The translations under genes and the position numbers were made by a program. The notes beneath the pieces are model-generated. The model was not told where the DNA came from. It searched no databases and saw only the letters and a list, made by a program, of their open reading frames with translations. From Geoalkalibacter subterraneus (lineage in GTDB: Bacteria; Desulfobacterota; Desulfuromonadia; Desulfuromonadales; Geoalkalibacteraceae), in NCBI RefSeq assembly GCF_000827125.1, contig NZ_CP010311.1, positions 744,001 through 808,000 on the forward strand: a stretch of 64,000 nucleotides of DNA, written 5' to 3'. This document shows positions 32,595 through 42,800 of this stretch, piece by piece (within the stretch, counting starts at the first letter, position 1; every line of letters begins with the position of its first letter).

Positions 32595-35390
32595 TTAATC
32601 TTTTGCCGGCGATCTGGACAGCAGCGCCAGCGGCAGGTCCTGCAACAGGGTACCGACGCCGAGATGGCCCCCGGCCTCGATCGATCGCCCCGACAGGAGG
32701 TCATGCCAGCTGCCCTGCATCTCTCCCGGCAGCACAATGCGAGTGTCGCCCCAAATCGCTTCCCCTAAGGGCCAGGTTCCTTCATCGACCAGGCCGGTCA
32801 TCAGTCGCGGCACAACAGCCACCACCGCATTTGATTCCAGGCATCGGGCATAGGCCAGCAGGTGGCCGGCATATTTCCCTTCGACCTCCAGCGGCAGATA
32901 GTCGCCGTCGCTGAACAGATCGGCCTGCTGCTCCCGTGCCTGCAGGCAGCGCCAGGTCAGGTACAGCTTGATGCGCCCGCTCTGCCAGTCGTCTCGCAAT
33001 TCGGCAAGCAGTCCGGTCAGGTTTTTTTTCGCCGACTTGCGCAATTCCGAGAGGGTTTTGTGGCGTGCCGGGTAGTCGACGGGCCGCCGGTTGTCCGGGT
33101 CGACCAGGCTCAGATCCCAGAGTTCACATCCCTGGTAGAAATCGGGAACACCGGGAGAGCTCGCCTTGAGCAGCAGCTGGGAGAGCCCGTTGAGCATGCC
33201 GAAGAAGGCGATCTTTTCCTGAAAGGGTGCGAAGTCCTCGATAAAGGAATGCTGCTCCTGAAACAAGGCGTCGATGAACTCTAGATAGGCATCTTCGTAT
33301 GCGCTGTCCGGCTTAAGCCATCCGGTGTGCACTTTGGCCTCGCGTACCGCCTTGATGGCGTAGTCGCGGATGCGCTGCGGATAGTCTTCCATCTCTTGAG
33401 GGTGCAGAGGCCAGGAACCGAGCAGAGTCTGATAAAGAAAGTACTCGTCGTTTTTGTCGGGCACCATGCGGCGCCGCACCCGTTTTTTGAGTGGCGCGTT
33501 GAGACGGTACCAACTGCGCAGGTGACGCTCCCACTCCTGTGGCAGTTCGGACAACACTGCGATGCGCACCCGCGTGTCTTCGCCGCGTTTAGTGTCGTGG
33601 GTGGCAGTGGCGTTCATGGTGTGCGGCCACAGACGGGCGCGCTTTTGGTTGAGGGCGTGAAAATCGTCCGGTTTGACACCGAAATGCTCCGGCGAACCCC
33701 CCACCTCGTTGAGGCAGATGAGCCGATTGTAGACATACAGCAGGGTGTCCTCGATCCCCTTGGCCATGAGCGGCCCGGTGAACTGCTGGAAGCGCATGAC
33801 GAAATGACGCCAGGCCTGGCGTTCTTCTTCCGACAGGTCGCGATTGATCTCCAGGGGCAGGATGCGGGCGAGAAATTCAAGTTCATTGGCCATGCCGGGG
33901 TTGTTGCGCTGAGCCTTGCGCAGTGCTTTGCGCAGATGAGTGCGCCCTTCATCGGCCTGTCGCCGCGGGGTGAGGTAGGTGCGATAGACAGGCATCTCCA
34001 CCATCACCTCGATCAGTGCCTGGTGCAGGGCGTGTCGGGTCAGGTCGCTGCCGTAACGGTAGCGCGAAGCAAAATTTTTCAGCAGCAGGGTCAGATTGTC
34101 GATATCCCCCAGCATGTGCCGCTGGATGATCAGCCTTTTCTTCTCGACAGCCAGATCTTCGCAGCGTCCGCCGGGATTGGCGAAGCGGTGATAGATGGTG
34201 TTGAAGCGACGCTCCTGCGAGGCGTCGCACAGCACGCCGAGGGCGCGGTTGAGAAAGTCGTAGCCGCTGGTGCCCTGAGTTTTCCAAGTGCGGGGCAGGT
34301 TCTCGCGTTCTTCGAGAATTTTTTCCACCACCACGTAGGCTTCCGGTGCGGCAACGGCGAGGCGCTCCAGGTATTGCAGCGGATCATAGAGCCCGTCGAT
34401 GTGGTCGATGCGCAGTCCGCTGAAATGCCCCTGGCGCACCAGCTTGAGCACCAGGCCGTGGCAGTGCTCGAAAACATCCTTCTCTTCGATGCGCAGCGAG
34501 ATCAGGTCGTTGATGCTGAAAAAACGCCGGTAGTTGAGTTCCTCCGAAGCGACTTTCCAGTAGGAGAGACGGAAATACTGCTGTCCCAGCAGCGCATCGA
34601 GACGTGAGAAGGATTCGGGCTGATCCGGTGTGCCGTTGAACTGGTCGATGCTCTGGTCGATCTGGGTGCGAACCTGTTCATTTCGCTCGTAAAGCCCCCA
34701 CAGAGTCTGCTTGATGAAGCGGATCTGATCGTAGCGGTCGCGGCTCGGGCCGTCGGCCAGGGTTTTAAGCAGGTACAAAACCCCCATGTACTGGATATGA
34801 TCGGGATGATCGGTGCCGAGGCTGCGCCGCAGCGGAGCATGGGTTTGAGTCAGGATTTCGAGATAGCTGTCGATGCGTAGGGGATAGCGCTGATCGAAAT
34901 AGCTGGCGAAAAAGCCTTCTTCGTCGTAACCCAGCCGGATTTCCCCCCGTTCCAGAGCCTCTCCGTAGAAGCTGCCGAGAAAAGGCGCCAACACACGACC
35001 GTGAAGACTCTCCAGGGGATGCTCCCAGTTTATGTCGAAGGTGCGGAAGTAGCGCGAATGAGAGCCGTTCTCCAGCACGTCCACCAGCATGGGGTTCTGC
35101 GCATCGAAAGCCATATGGTTGGGCACGATATCCTGCAGCCAGCCCATCCCCTGCCTGCGCACCTCTTCCGCCAGCAGGGTGAAGTCGCCACTGCCGCCGA
35201 GCTCCGGATTAAGGGCGTTCATGTCGGTGACGTCATAACCGTGGTCACTGCCGCTGCGCGCGCGGAAGATGGGGGAGGCATAGAGGGTGTCGATCCCCAG
35301 TTCCCGCAGGTAGCCAAGGGTTTCGCGGGCATGATTGAAGGTAACTCCCGGCGTAAACTGCATGCGGTAGGTCGCGGTCGGTATGCGCAT
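32595..35390 (-). CDS. treY: Malto-oligosyltrehalose synthase
   Basis: Isomerises the reducing-end alpha-1,4 bond of maltodextrins to alpha,alpha-1,1, the first step of the TreY-TreZ route to trehalose. It has 931 residues. The GH13 N-terminus is RIPTATYRMQF and TLYASPIFRARSGSDHGYDV. Catalytic-region motifs are LRIDHIDGL (about residue 328), VVVEKILEERE and ATHDTKRGEDTR. The C-terminal beta domain is present. Its ATG overlaps the GH57 gene's stop by one base (TGATG), so they are translationally coupled. It is last in the five-gene glucan/trehalose locus. Confidence 0.95.
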   Translation of the reverse strand: MRIPTATYRMQFTPGVTFNHARETLGYLRELGIDTLYASPIFRARSGSDHGYDVTDMNALNPELGGSGDFTLLAEEVRRQGMGWLQDIVPNHMAFDAQNPMLVDVLENGSHSRYFRTFDINWEHPLESLHGRVLAPFLGSFYGEALERGEIRLGYDEEGFFASYFDQRYPLRIDSYLEILTQTHAPLRRSLGTDHPDHIQYMGVLYLLKTLADGPSRDRYDQIRFIKQTLWGLYERNEQVRTQIDQSIDQFNGTPDQPESFSRLDALLGQQYFRLSYWKVASEELNYRRFFSINDLISLRIEEKDVFEHCHGLVLKLVRQGHFSGLRIDHIDGLYDPLQYLERLAVAAPEAYVVVEKILEERENLPRTWKTQGTSGYDFLNRALGVLCDASQERRFNTIYHRFANPGGRCEDLAVEKKRLIIQRHMLGDIDNLTLLLKNFASRYRYGSDLTRHALHQALIEVMVEMPVYRTYLTPRRQADEGRTHLRKALRKAQRNNPGMANELEFLARILPLEINRDLSEEERQAWRHFVMRFQQFTGPLMAKGIEDTLLYVYNRLICLNEVGGSPEHFGVKPDDFHALNQKRARLWPHTMNATATHDTKRGEDTRVRIAVLSELPQEWERHLRSWYRLNAPLKKRVRRRMVPDKNDEYFLYQTLLGSWPLHPQEMEDYPQRIRDYAIKAVREAKVHTGWLKPDSAYEDAYLEFIDALFQEQHSFIEDFAPFQEKIAFFGMLNGLSQLLLKASSPGVPDFYQGCELWDLSLVDPDNRRPVDYPARHKTLSELRKSAKKNLTGLLAELRDDWQSGRIKLYLTWRCLQAREQQADLFSDGDYLPLEVEGKYAGHLLAYARCLESNAVVAVVPRLMTGLVDEGTWPLGEAIWGDTRIVLPGEMQGSWHDLLSGRSIEAGGHLGVGTLLQDLPLALLSRSPAKD

Positions 35391-37813
35391 CAGATCATCC
35401 CCACGTTGAGAGAATGTCCCAGCTGCTGGAACTGTTCAAACCACTCGGAAGACGTCGTGTTGCCCCGGTCGTAGGCGTTGCGCAGAGTCGGGCACAGCTG
35501 ACGGCAGATGGCGTAGTAGGTGTTCTGTGCCTGCCACAGGTCGATGCTGATCGGCAGTTGCTGCAGCAACTCGATGGTTTCATTGATGGTGATGAGAAAG
35601 GCGAGATTGGCAGGAGCTTTGGCCAGCTTGCTCATTTGCCGAGCGATTTTTTCTCCAGCCGCAAGCCCCAGGGTGGGGTCGTCGAGCTTGAGAGAAAGCC
35701 GTTCCACCTCGTTGATCAGTCCCCGCAGGGTGAGAAGATCCTGTCCGCCGGCGGTCAGCAGCTTTTTCAGGCGGTCGGTCACCACCATCTCTACCGGGGC
35801 AGTGAGCGCGCGTGGTGCCGGTACGCCGATGTCGTTGAGAAAGCGCAGCAGGGCAAACTGGTTGTCATAGATCTGCTGATAGGTGCGGTTGAGATCTTCA
35901 AGCGGTTTCTGCATGATCTGATTGAGCACCTTGCGCTGCTCGTCTTTGAACAAGTGCCACAGGGTGTAGTTGTGTTGCTCGAAATGGCGATCGATCAAAC
36001 GGATGACTTCCGGAAGGTCGCTGCGTTCGAAGGCGTCGCGCAGTTCTTTCTGCATTACGGTAAACGATTTTTCGTCCGGATAGGCGCGCACCCCCGCCGA
36101 GAGGTTGTGGTCGCCGAAGTGCAGAACTGCGAAGGCGAAATCCCCTTGGTTCAGAGTGATGCGGGAGCGCACCCGCGTACGACCGATCCCCAGTCGCACC
36201 CGTCCGGCGTGATAATCGGCGTAGTTCAGGTTGACCGCTTCGTAGCTGTAGACCTGCTGGGGGTTGTGGTTTTCTTCAAATTCGCAGGAGATGGCGTGGT
36301 GGGCGGCTACCCGCTCGAGGTCGAGGCGGGTCGTCGACACATGGCGTCGATAGATGTTGGCTGCATGCCGGTACTGCTTGAAGTTGCTGGGAACGCGGGC
36401 CAGCTTTTCGAGAAAAGCCGCCTCCAGGTTGGCGCCGCCAGCTTCTTCCGCCAGCTGGATGGCGCGCCCGGCATAGGCCATGATCTGAACCGTTTCGATC
36501 CCTGAAACCTCATCGAAGAACCAGCCGCAGCTGGTGAACATGAGCAGGGCGTGCCGCTGCATCTCCAACAGCCGCAGCAGGGTGACTTTTTCCTCCTCGA
36601 TGGGGTCGCGCTCGCAAAGCTCCGCCAGGAAGCGGTTCACATGATGTTCGGAGCGATCGAGAATAACGTCGATGTAGGCGTCGCGCGCCTCCCAGGGCGT
36701 CGCCGTCCAGTGCTTCATCTGCCGTTCGAACTGCGCTGCAAGCTGGTCCCGCAACCAGTTCAGGGCCTCCCGCAGTGGAGCTCGCCATTTCTGGTGGGCG
36801 CCGGGGCGTCCGCTGTTGCAGCCGCAATCGGCACGCCAGCGCTCGATGCCATGGGCGCAGCTCCAGGAGGAGTTTTCGTGAATGCGCACCTCCCATTGGG
36901 GCGGGTGTTTTTCGAGATATTCGCCGTAGATGGTGAGTTTGACGTTCGGCTCCTTTTCCAGGTTTTTCAGGCAGTAGGCCAGTGCCATATCGCCGTAGCG
37001 GTGGTGATGGCCGTAGCTTTCTCCATCGGTGGCGATGTGGGAGAGTGCGGCATCCGGTCCGCCGGCCAGGCCGTCAAGAAGCCTGCGGGAAAAGTTTTCG
37101 CCGTCGTTGAGCAGGCCGCCGAAGGCCACGTCCTGTGAGGCGGCGCCGTCATAGAAGAAAATCGTGATACTGCGCCCCGAGGGCAGTCGGCATAGATAGG
37201 CCCTGCGTGGGTCGATCCCCCCTTCGCTGAGGGGCTGCCAGCTCTTCTCGCCCAGCGGGCGTACAGCTCTTGCCTGCCGGGGTGCCAGCAGGGTGAAGCT
37301 GATGTCATGCTCCGCCAGCACTTCGAGGGTGGCCAGGTCAACGGCGGTTTCGGGGAGCCACATTCCTTCGGGCTTGCGGCCGAAGCGCGACTCGAAGTCC
37401 TGGATTCCCCAGCGCACCTGGGTACGCTTGTCGCGTGCGTTGGCCAGCGGCATGATCATGTGATTGTAGGCCTGTGCCAATGCGGCCCCGTGACCGGAGA
37501 AATGTTCGCGGCTCTTGTGGTCCGCCGCGATAATCGCCTGATAGGTCTCTGGGCGATGGGCTTCGAGCCAGGACAGCAGGGTGGGGCCGAAATTGAAACT
37601 GATTTTTTCGTAATTGTCGGAGATGTCGACAATGAGGTTTTCGTGGTTGAGGATCCGCGAGGCGGCATTGGCCTGGTAGCACTCGGTGGTGATGCGCTCG
37701 TTCCAGTCGTGAAACGGATAGGCCGAATCCTGCAGCTCGACATCCTCGAGCCAGGGGTTTTCGCGGGGCGGTTGATAAAAATGTCCGTGAATACAGACGT
37801 AACGATCACTCAT
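35390..37813 (-). CDS. Glycoside hydrolase family 57 protein with DUF3536
   Basis: An 807-residue GH57-type glucan enzyme. The N-terminus has the family motif YVCIHGHFYQPPRENPW. The likely nucleophile Glu is in MWLPETAVD (about 153) and the acid/base Asp in ATDGESYGHH (about 263). The C-terminal half matches the DUF3536 arrangement. GH57 members include 4-alpha-glucanotransferases, amylases and branching enzymes; the activity of DUF3536 forms is not known to me. The start is ATG 37813, with an overlapping TTG codon before it. Location between treZ and treY suggests it prepares or trims the glucan used by TreYZ. Confidence 0.88.
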   Translation of the reverse strand: MSDRYVCIHGHFYQPPRENPWLEDVELQDSAYPFHDWNERITTECYQANAASRILNHENLIVDISDNYEKISFNFGPTLLSWLEAHRPETYQAIIAADHKSREHFSGHGAALAQAYNHMIMPLANARDKRTQVRWGIQDFESRFGRKPEGMWLPETAVDLATLEVLAEHDISFTLLAPRQARAVRPLGEKSWQPLSEGGIDPRRAYLCRLPSGRSITIFFYDGAASQDVAFGGLLNDGENFSRRLLDGLAGGPDAALSHIATDGESYGHHHRYGDMALAYCLKNLEKEPNVKLTIYGEYLEKHPPQWEVRIHENSSWSCAHGIERWRADCGCNSGRPGAHQKWRAPLREALNWLRDQLAAQFERQMKHWTATPWEARDAYIDVILDRSEHHVNRFLAELCERDPIEEEKVTLLRLLEMQRHALLMFTSCGWFFDEVSGIETVQIMAYAGRAIQLAEEAGGANLEAAFLEKLARVPSNFKQYRHAANIYRRHVSTTRLDLERVAAHHAISCEFEENHNPQQVYSYEAVNLNYADYHAGRVRLGIGRTRVRSRITLNQGDFAFAVLHFGDHNLSAGVRAYPDEKSFTVMQKELRDAFERSDLPEVIRLIDRHFEQHNYTLWHLFKDEQRKVLNQIMQKPLEDLNRTYQQIYDNQFALLRFLNDIGVPAPRALTAPVEMVVTDRLKKLLTAGGQDLLTLRGLINEVERLSLKLDDPTLGLAAGEKIARQMSKLAKAPANLAFLITINETIELLQQLPISIDLWQAQNTYYAICRQLCPTLRNAYDRGNTTSSEWFEQFQQLGHSLNVGMI

Positions 37814-37934
37814 CAAACAGCTTCTCTCTTTAATTCAACGGCCTGCCCGCATGCTTCGGCCGACAGGACTTTAAAAGTAAGGGAGCTTCAGTCGCAACTG
37901 GTTAGCCTGGGGTCGCAGCTCCCTTGCGGGGTCT

Positions 37935-39761
37935 TCAGCTTTCTTTCGTAAAAAGGGCCAGGCTGTGAGGCGGTAGTTCCACCTGCTGTCCACCCTCGAT
38001 TCTTGCGGGCAGACGGGCGCCGGGGCCCCGCCACTGACGGTCGGCGGAATCGATGAGTTTGCGCCAGCTGCCGGTCCGTGCCGGGAAGGGACACTGCGCT
38101 ACGGCACGGTTGAAATTCATCAGCATCCATACTTCATCTTTCTCATGGTGGCGGCGCAGCCACAGCACCCGCTGACCCTCCATTCCCCAGCCTTCGAGTT
38201 GCCGGTTGTCGCAGCGGTTCAGGACGGGATGATCGCGGCGCAGCCGCAGAAGTTCGCGGTAAAAGGCGTTCATTGCGCCCTTGTCCCCCTTCCGGCGCGA
38301 AGCCCAGTCGATCCGCGCCGAGTCAAATGTGGCCGGATCCTGCGGATCGGGTGGTTCGCCCTCCTGATGAAAGTCCTTGAATTCACGCTTGCGTCCGGCC
38401 CGTACGCCCTCGATGAGTTCGTCGTCATCAAAGCTGACGAAATAGGGAAACGGGCGATCCTCGCCATATTCTTCTCCCATGAAAAGCAGGGGGATGTATG
38501 GGGAAAGGATGACGGCGCCGGCCGCCAGCTTTGCGGCCTCGAAACCCGCCAGGCTGATGAGCCGCTCGCCGCGCATGCGGTTGCCGACCTGATCGTGATT
38601 CTGGGAGCAGACCACGAACTGTTCCGCGGGGCGGTCGGCGCTGGAGTTGCCGTGATGGCGCTTGCGAAACTCGGAATAGCGCCAGGAGAGGATGAAACCC
38701 TCGCGCAGCGCCTTGACCAGATCGCCAATATGACCGAAATCAGCGTAATAGCCAAGACTTTCCTCCGTCAGGAGCACATGCAGGGCGTGATGAAAATCAT
38801 CGCTCCACTGTGCGTGCATCCCAATCCCGCCCAGCTTTTCGGGCCGGATCAGGCGTGCGTCGTTGAGATCGCTTTCGGCAATCAGCAGGCACTCCCGCCG
38901 GTTGCCGGCGGAGAATTCCTCCGTTTGCTCTACCAGCTCCTGCAGAAAGGGCTTGGCGGAAAAATCGTTAATGGCGTGCACCGCATCGAGCCGCAGGGCA
39001 TCGATATGAAAATGTCTGAACCAGTACAGGGCGTTCTGCAGGAAGTAGCGCCGCACCTCGTCGCTGTGGGGGCCGTCGAAGTTGATCGCCTCGCCCCACG
39101 CGGTGCGATAGTGGTCGGTGAAGTAAGGGCCGAAATCGCGCAGGTAATTTCCTTCCGGCCCCAGGTGGTTGTAGACTACGTCGAGAATGACCGCGAGGTC
39201 GGCCTGGTGGGCGGCGTCGACCAGCTTCTTCAACCCTTCAGGACCGCCGTAGCTGTTCTGCACCGCAAAGGGGAAGACCCCGTCGTAACCCCAGTTGCGG
39301 GTGCCGGGGAACTGGGCGACCGGCATCAACTCGATGGCGGTAATCCCCATGTCGCGCAATTCCTCCAGGCGCGGAATAATTGCCTCGAAGGTGCCTTCCT
39401 GCGTGAAAGTGCCCACATGCAGTTCGTAGATGACCATTTCGGACAGGGGGCGCCCCTTCCAGTCGCGGTCGCTCCAGGCGAAAGCCTCGTGATCGATGAC
39501 CTGGGAGGGGCCGTGTACACTGTCGGGCTGGTAGCCTGAAGCCGGATCAGGGCGGTCTTTTTCGTCATCGAGCCTGAACTGATAGCAGGCGCCCGGCAGA
39601 ACGTCATCGACGACGATCCGCCAGTACCCGCGCTCCTGCCGAGTCATGGGCAGGATGCGCTCATGGGGTGAATCAAGCTTCAGCTCCACCTGCCGGGCAC
39701 GGGGCGCCCACACAGAAAATTCACAACGTCCGGCATCGAGATAATGCGCACCCAGTTGCAT
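37935..39761 (-). CDS. treZ: Malto-oligosyltrehalose trehalohydrolase
   Basis: Releases free trehalose from the product of TreY. It has 608 residues: an N-terminal carbohydrate-binding beta domain (FSVWAPRARQVELKL), then the GH13 barrel with EGTFEAIIPRLEELRDMGI, the nucleophile in ALRLDAVHAI (about 257), the Glu in LLIAESDLND and the Asp in SQNHDQVGNRMRG. ATG 39761 is preferred to a GTG at 39770 because GAGAGGA is then correctly spaced. It lies 43 bases downstream of treS and 121 bases upstream of the GH57 gene. Confidence 0.95.
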   Translation of the reverse strand: MQLGAHYLDAGRCEFSVWAPRARQVELKLDSPHERILPMTRQERGYWRIVVDDVLPGACYQFRLDDEKDRPDPASGYQPDSVHGPSQVIDHEAFAWSDRDWKGRPLSEMVIYELHVGTFTQEGTFEAIIPRLEELRDMGITAIELMPVAQFPGTRNWGYDGVFPFAVQNSYGGPEGLKKLVDAAHQADLAVILDVVYNHLGPEGNYLRDFGPYFTDHYRTAWGEAINFDGPHSDEVRRYFLQNALYWFRHFHIDALRLDAVHAINDFSAKPFLQELVEQTEEFSAGNRRECLLIAESDLNDARLIRPEKLGGIGMHAQWSDDFHHALHVLLTEESLGYYADFGHIGDLVKALREGFILSWRYSEFRKRHHGNSSADRPAEQFVVCSQNHDQVGNRMRGERLISLAGFEAAKLAAGAVILSPYIPLLFMGEEYGEDRPFPYFVSFDDDELIEGVRAGRKREFKDFHQEGEPPDPQDPATFDSARIDWASRRKGDKGAMNAFYRELLRLRRDHPVLNRCDNRQLEGWGMEGQRVLWLRRHHEKDEVWMLMNFNRAVAQCPFPARTGSWRKLIDSADRQWRGPGARLPARIEGGQQVELPPHSLALFTKES

Positions 39762-39788
39762 AAAAATCACATCCTCTCTTAATCTTCA

Positions 39789-39809
39789 CCTCACGCCTCA
39801 CGCCTCACG
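39789..39809. repeat. Three tandem CCTCACG heptamers overlapping the treS stop
   Basis: Three perfect copies, so the treS stop codon (TGA on the minus strand) lies within the last unit. The unit differs by one base from the TTGAGGC array unit when both are written from GCCTCA. Confidence 0.7.
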
Positions 39810-42800
39810 CCTTTTCCAACGGCTCTTCCAGAATCATCTCAATGCCACGCATCGGCAGGGAAATCCAGTCCGGGCGGTTGTTGAGCTCATAGCCCAGTTC
39901 GTAAACCGCTTTCTCCATTAGGAAGCAGTGCAGCAGCGTTTTGAGATGGGCGCGATTGTCGGGCACCAGTCGCGAATCGCCGAGGGTGCGCAGATAGCCC
40001 TGCAGGAAGATGGCCCCGGCATGGGTGCTCCAGGCCTCCAACCAGGGGTGCAGGAATTCGGCATCGGTCGGATGATCATCGGTGTGGCGCCGCAGGGCGC
40101 TCATGGCGGCATAGTGAAAGGAGCGGATCATGCCGGCCACATCCCGCAGGGGGGAGCGCTTCAGGCGTCGTTCACTCAGGGAGCGTGCCGGCTCTCCTTC
40201 GAAATCGATGATGACGAAATCCTTGCCGGTGTAGAGCACCTGCCCAAGGTGGTAGTCGCCATGAATACGGATTTTCATGGAGGTGATCTTCGGTCCCATG
40301 ATGCGTGACAGGCGGATGAGGACATCACGTTCCTGCTCGATCAGGTGTTCGACCTGATCACGTTCTGCCTCCGGCACCCGCGCCATGTTCTGGCGCAGCA
40401 GCATGAAGGTGCGCCGCGTCAGGGAGCGCATGGATTGATAGACTGAGCGCTGATAGAGGGTGGAGAATTCCTCCGGCCGCCAGGTGGCGTCCTGCACGTT
40501 GGAGGCAAGCGCCAGGTGAAGTTGCGCGGTACGCTGCCCGAGTCGGTCCACCATGTCGAGGTAGAAGGTGCCGAACACTTCCGAGAGCCCCGTGGGTATG
40601 TTTTCCCAGGTAATGTCAAGCAGATGCGCCGCCCGGTCGGGCAGCGGCGGCAATTCGCTGCGATGACTGAACAGCCGGTCGATATAATTGGCCAGGACAT
40701 TGAGAGAGAAGCTCCAGGCGTCCCCCTGGTTGGAAACCAGTCCCATCAGGAGGCCTACCGCCATCGGCTCGCCCCTTTCGCCATGATACTCGAGGGCTCC
40801 GCCAAAAGAGGGCGTGTGTTCGAATTTGGCTTTTTCAGTCAGGAGCCTGGTGATCTCCTGGTCGGGGTTGATGCCGTTTTCCAGCATTCGATAGAGCTTG
40901 AGAAACAGCCGGTCATCGTAAATCATGGCGCTGTTGCTCTGTTCGGTCTTCATGACCTGCGAGCTGGTGGGATCGAACCCCTTTCCGAGCAAGGTCCGCA
41001 AACGGCTGCCCGGAATCCCGGCCAGTTCTCCCCGCTGCCCCTTGAGCCGTCTCCGCGACCGGATCATGTTGAATAGAGCCTGTCGAAAAGCGGCGTCGTA
41101 GATGGCATCGTAAAGGAAAAAGTTCTCCTCTCCGATCTGAAGGTCTGCAATCAGGGACTGGGGGTACTGCTGGCGCAGGTTGTCGGCTTCCTTCTCATTC
41201 ACCGCATGGACCGGCAGCATGTAGGTCTCGGAGGCGCCTTCGCTGTAGGCCACATCGAACAGCAGGATGCGCACATCCTCCCGGTTGATACTCATGGCAA
41301 TGGAATCGCGGATAGAGACGCCGCGCACCGTGCGCGCCTTGGAGCGGAACCAGCGGGCCCGGTCGAGATATGCAGGCAGAATGTTTTCCGCGAATCGATT
41401 GCCGCTGCGTCCCTCGAGAATACGGTGCCAGGCTTGTCCGGCGCTGAGCTTCAGGCGGATTGACTGCTCTTCCGGCGTGCGGCCGTGACGCTCCGGCTGC
41501 AACCGGAACCAGTAGTAGTCGTGAATGCCCAGTGTCAGAAAATAGGGGGTCTCGCGGATGATGGGGAAATTGTTGTGGCTGAACACCTCTTCCGGAATCA
41601 TGCCGGAAAATTCCGACAGGTCAAGCTCCACCGCCTGGCAATAGCGCGACAGGTTGACCACCACCAGGATGATTTCATCTTCGTAGCGGCGGATAAAAGC
41701 CAGTACTTTGGGGTTGTCGGGCAGCAGCATCTCCAGGCTGCCCCGGCCGAAGGCTTTGAAATGCTTGCGCATGGCGATCACGCGCCGCATCCACCACAGC
41801 AGCGAAGTGGGGTTGCGCTCCTGGTTTTCCACATTGAGCGCCTCGTAGTGGTACTCGGGATCGCTGATGACCGGCAGGTAGAGTTTCTGCGGATTGGCGT
41901 TGGAGAAGCCGGCGTTGCGGTCGGGGCTCCATTGCATCGGGGTGCGTACCCCGTCGCGGTCGCCCAGGTAGTAGTTGTCCCCCATGCCGATTTCGTCGCC
42001 GTAATAGACGATGGGTGTTCCCGGCAGGGAGAACAGCAGGAAGTTCATCACCTCGATCTTGCGTCGGTTGTTGCGCAGCAGCGGTGCCAGCCGGCGACGG
42101 ATGCCGAGATTGATGCGGGCGCGCGGGTCGGTGGCGTAGGTGCGGTACATGTAGTCGCGCTCTTCGTCGGTAACCATCTCCAGGGTTAACTCATCGTGGT
42201 TGCGCAGAAAGATCGCCCACTGGCAGCTCTCGGGAATACTGGGTGTCTGATCGAGAATGTCGAGCAGCGGGAAGCGGTCCTCCATCTGTAGCGCCATGTA
42301 CATACGCGGCATGATGGGGAAATGAAACGCCATATGGCATTCGTTGCCCTCGCCGAAATAGGCGACGGCATCCTCCGGCCACTGGTTGGCTTCGGCCAGC
42401 AGCATGCGGTTATCAAATTTCTCATCGATATGAGCGCGCAGCTCCTTCAGATAGTCGTGTGTTTCGGGAAGGTTCTCACAGTTGGTGCCGTCGCGTTCAT
42501 AGAGATAGGGCACGGCGTCAAGGCGCAGCCCGTCGACTCCCATGCCGAACCAGAAGTCGAGCACCTTGAACATCTCCTTGCGGACCTGCGGGTTTTCAAA
42601 ATTGAGGTCGGGCTGGTGAGAATAGAAGCGATGCCAGTAGTAGGCCTTGGCGACCGGGTCCCAGCTCCAGTTCGAGCTTTCGAAATCCTGAAAGATGATG
42701 CGGGCATCGAGATACTTGTCCGGCGCGTCGCTCCAGACGTACCAGTCGCGATAGCGCGAACCGGGCTTGGCGCGCCGTGCTCGCTGGAACCAGGGGTGCT

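Noticed and set aside
40965-40985. GGATCGAACCC, reminiscent of a tRNA T-arm
   Set aside because: It lies inside the treS-maltokinase coding region, and no cloverleaf fits.
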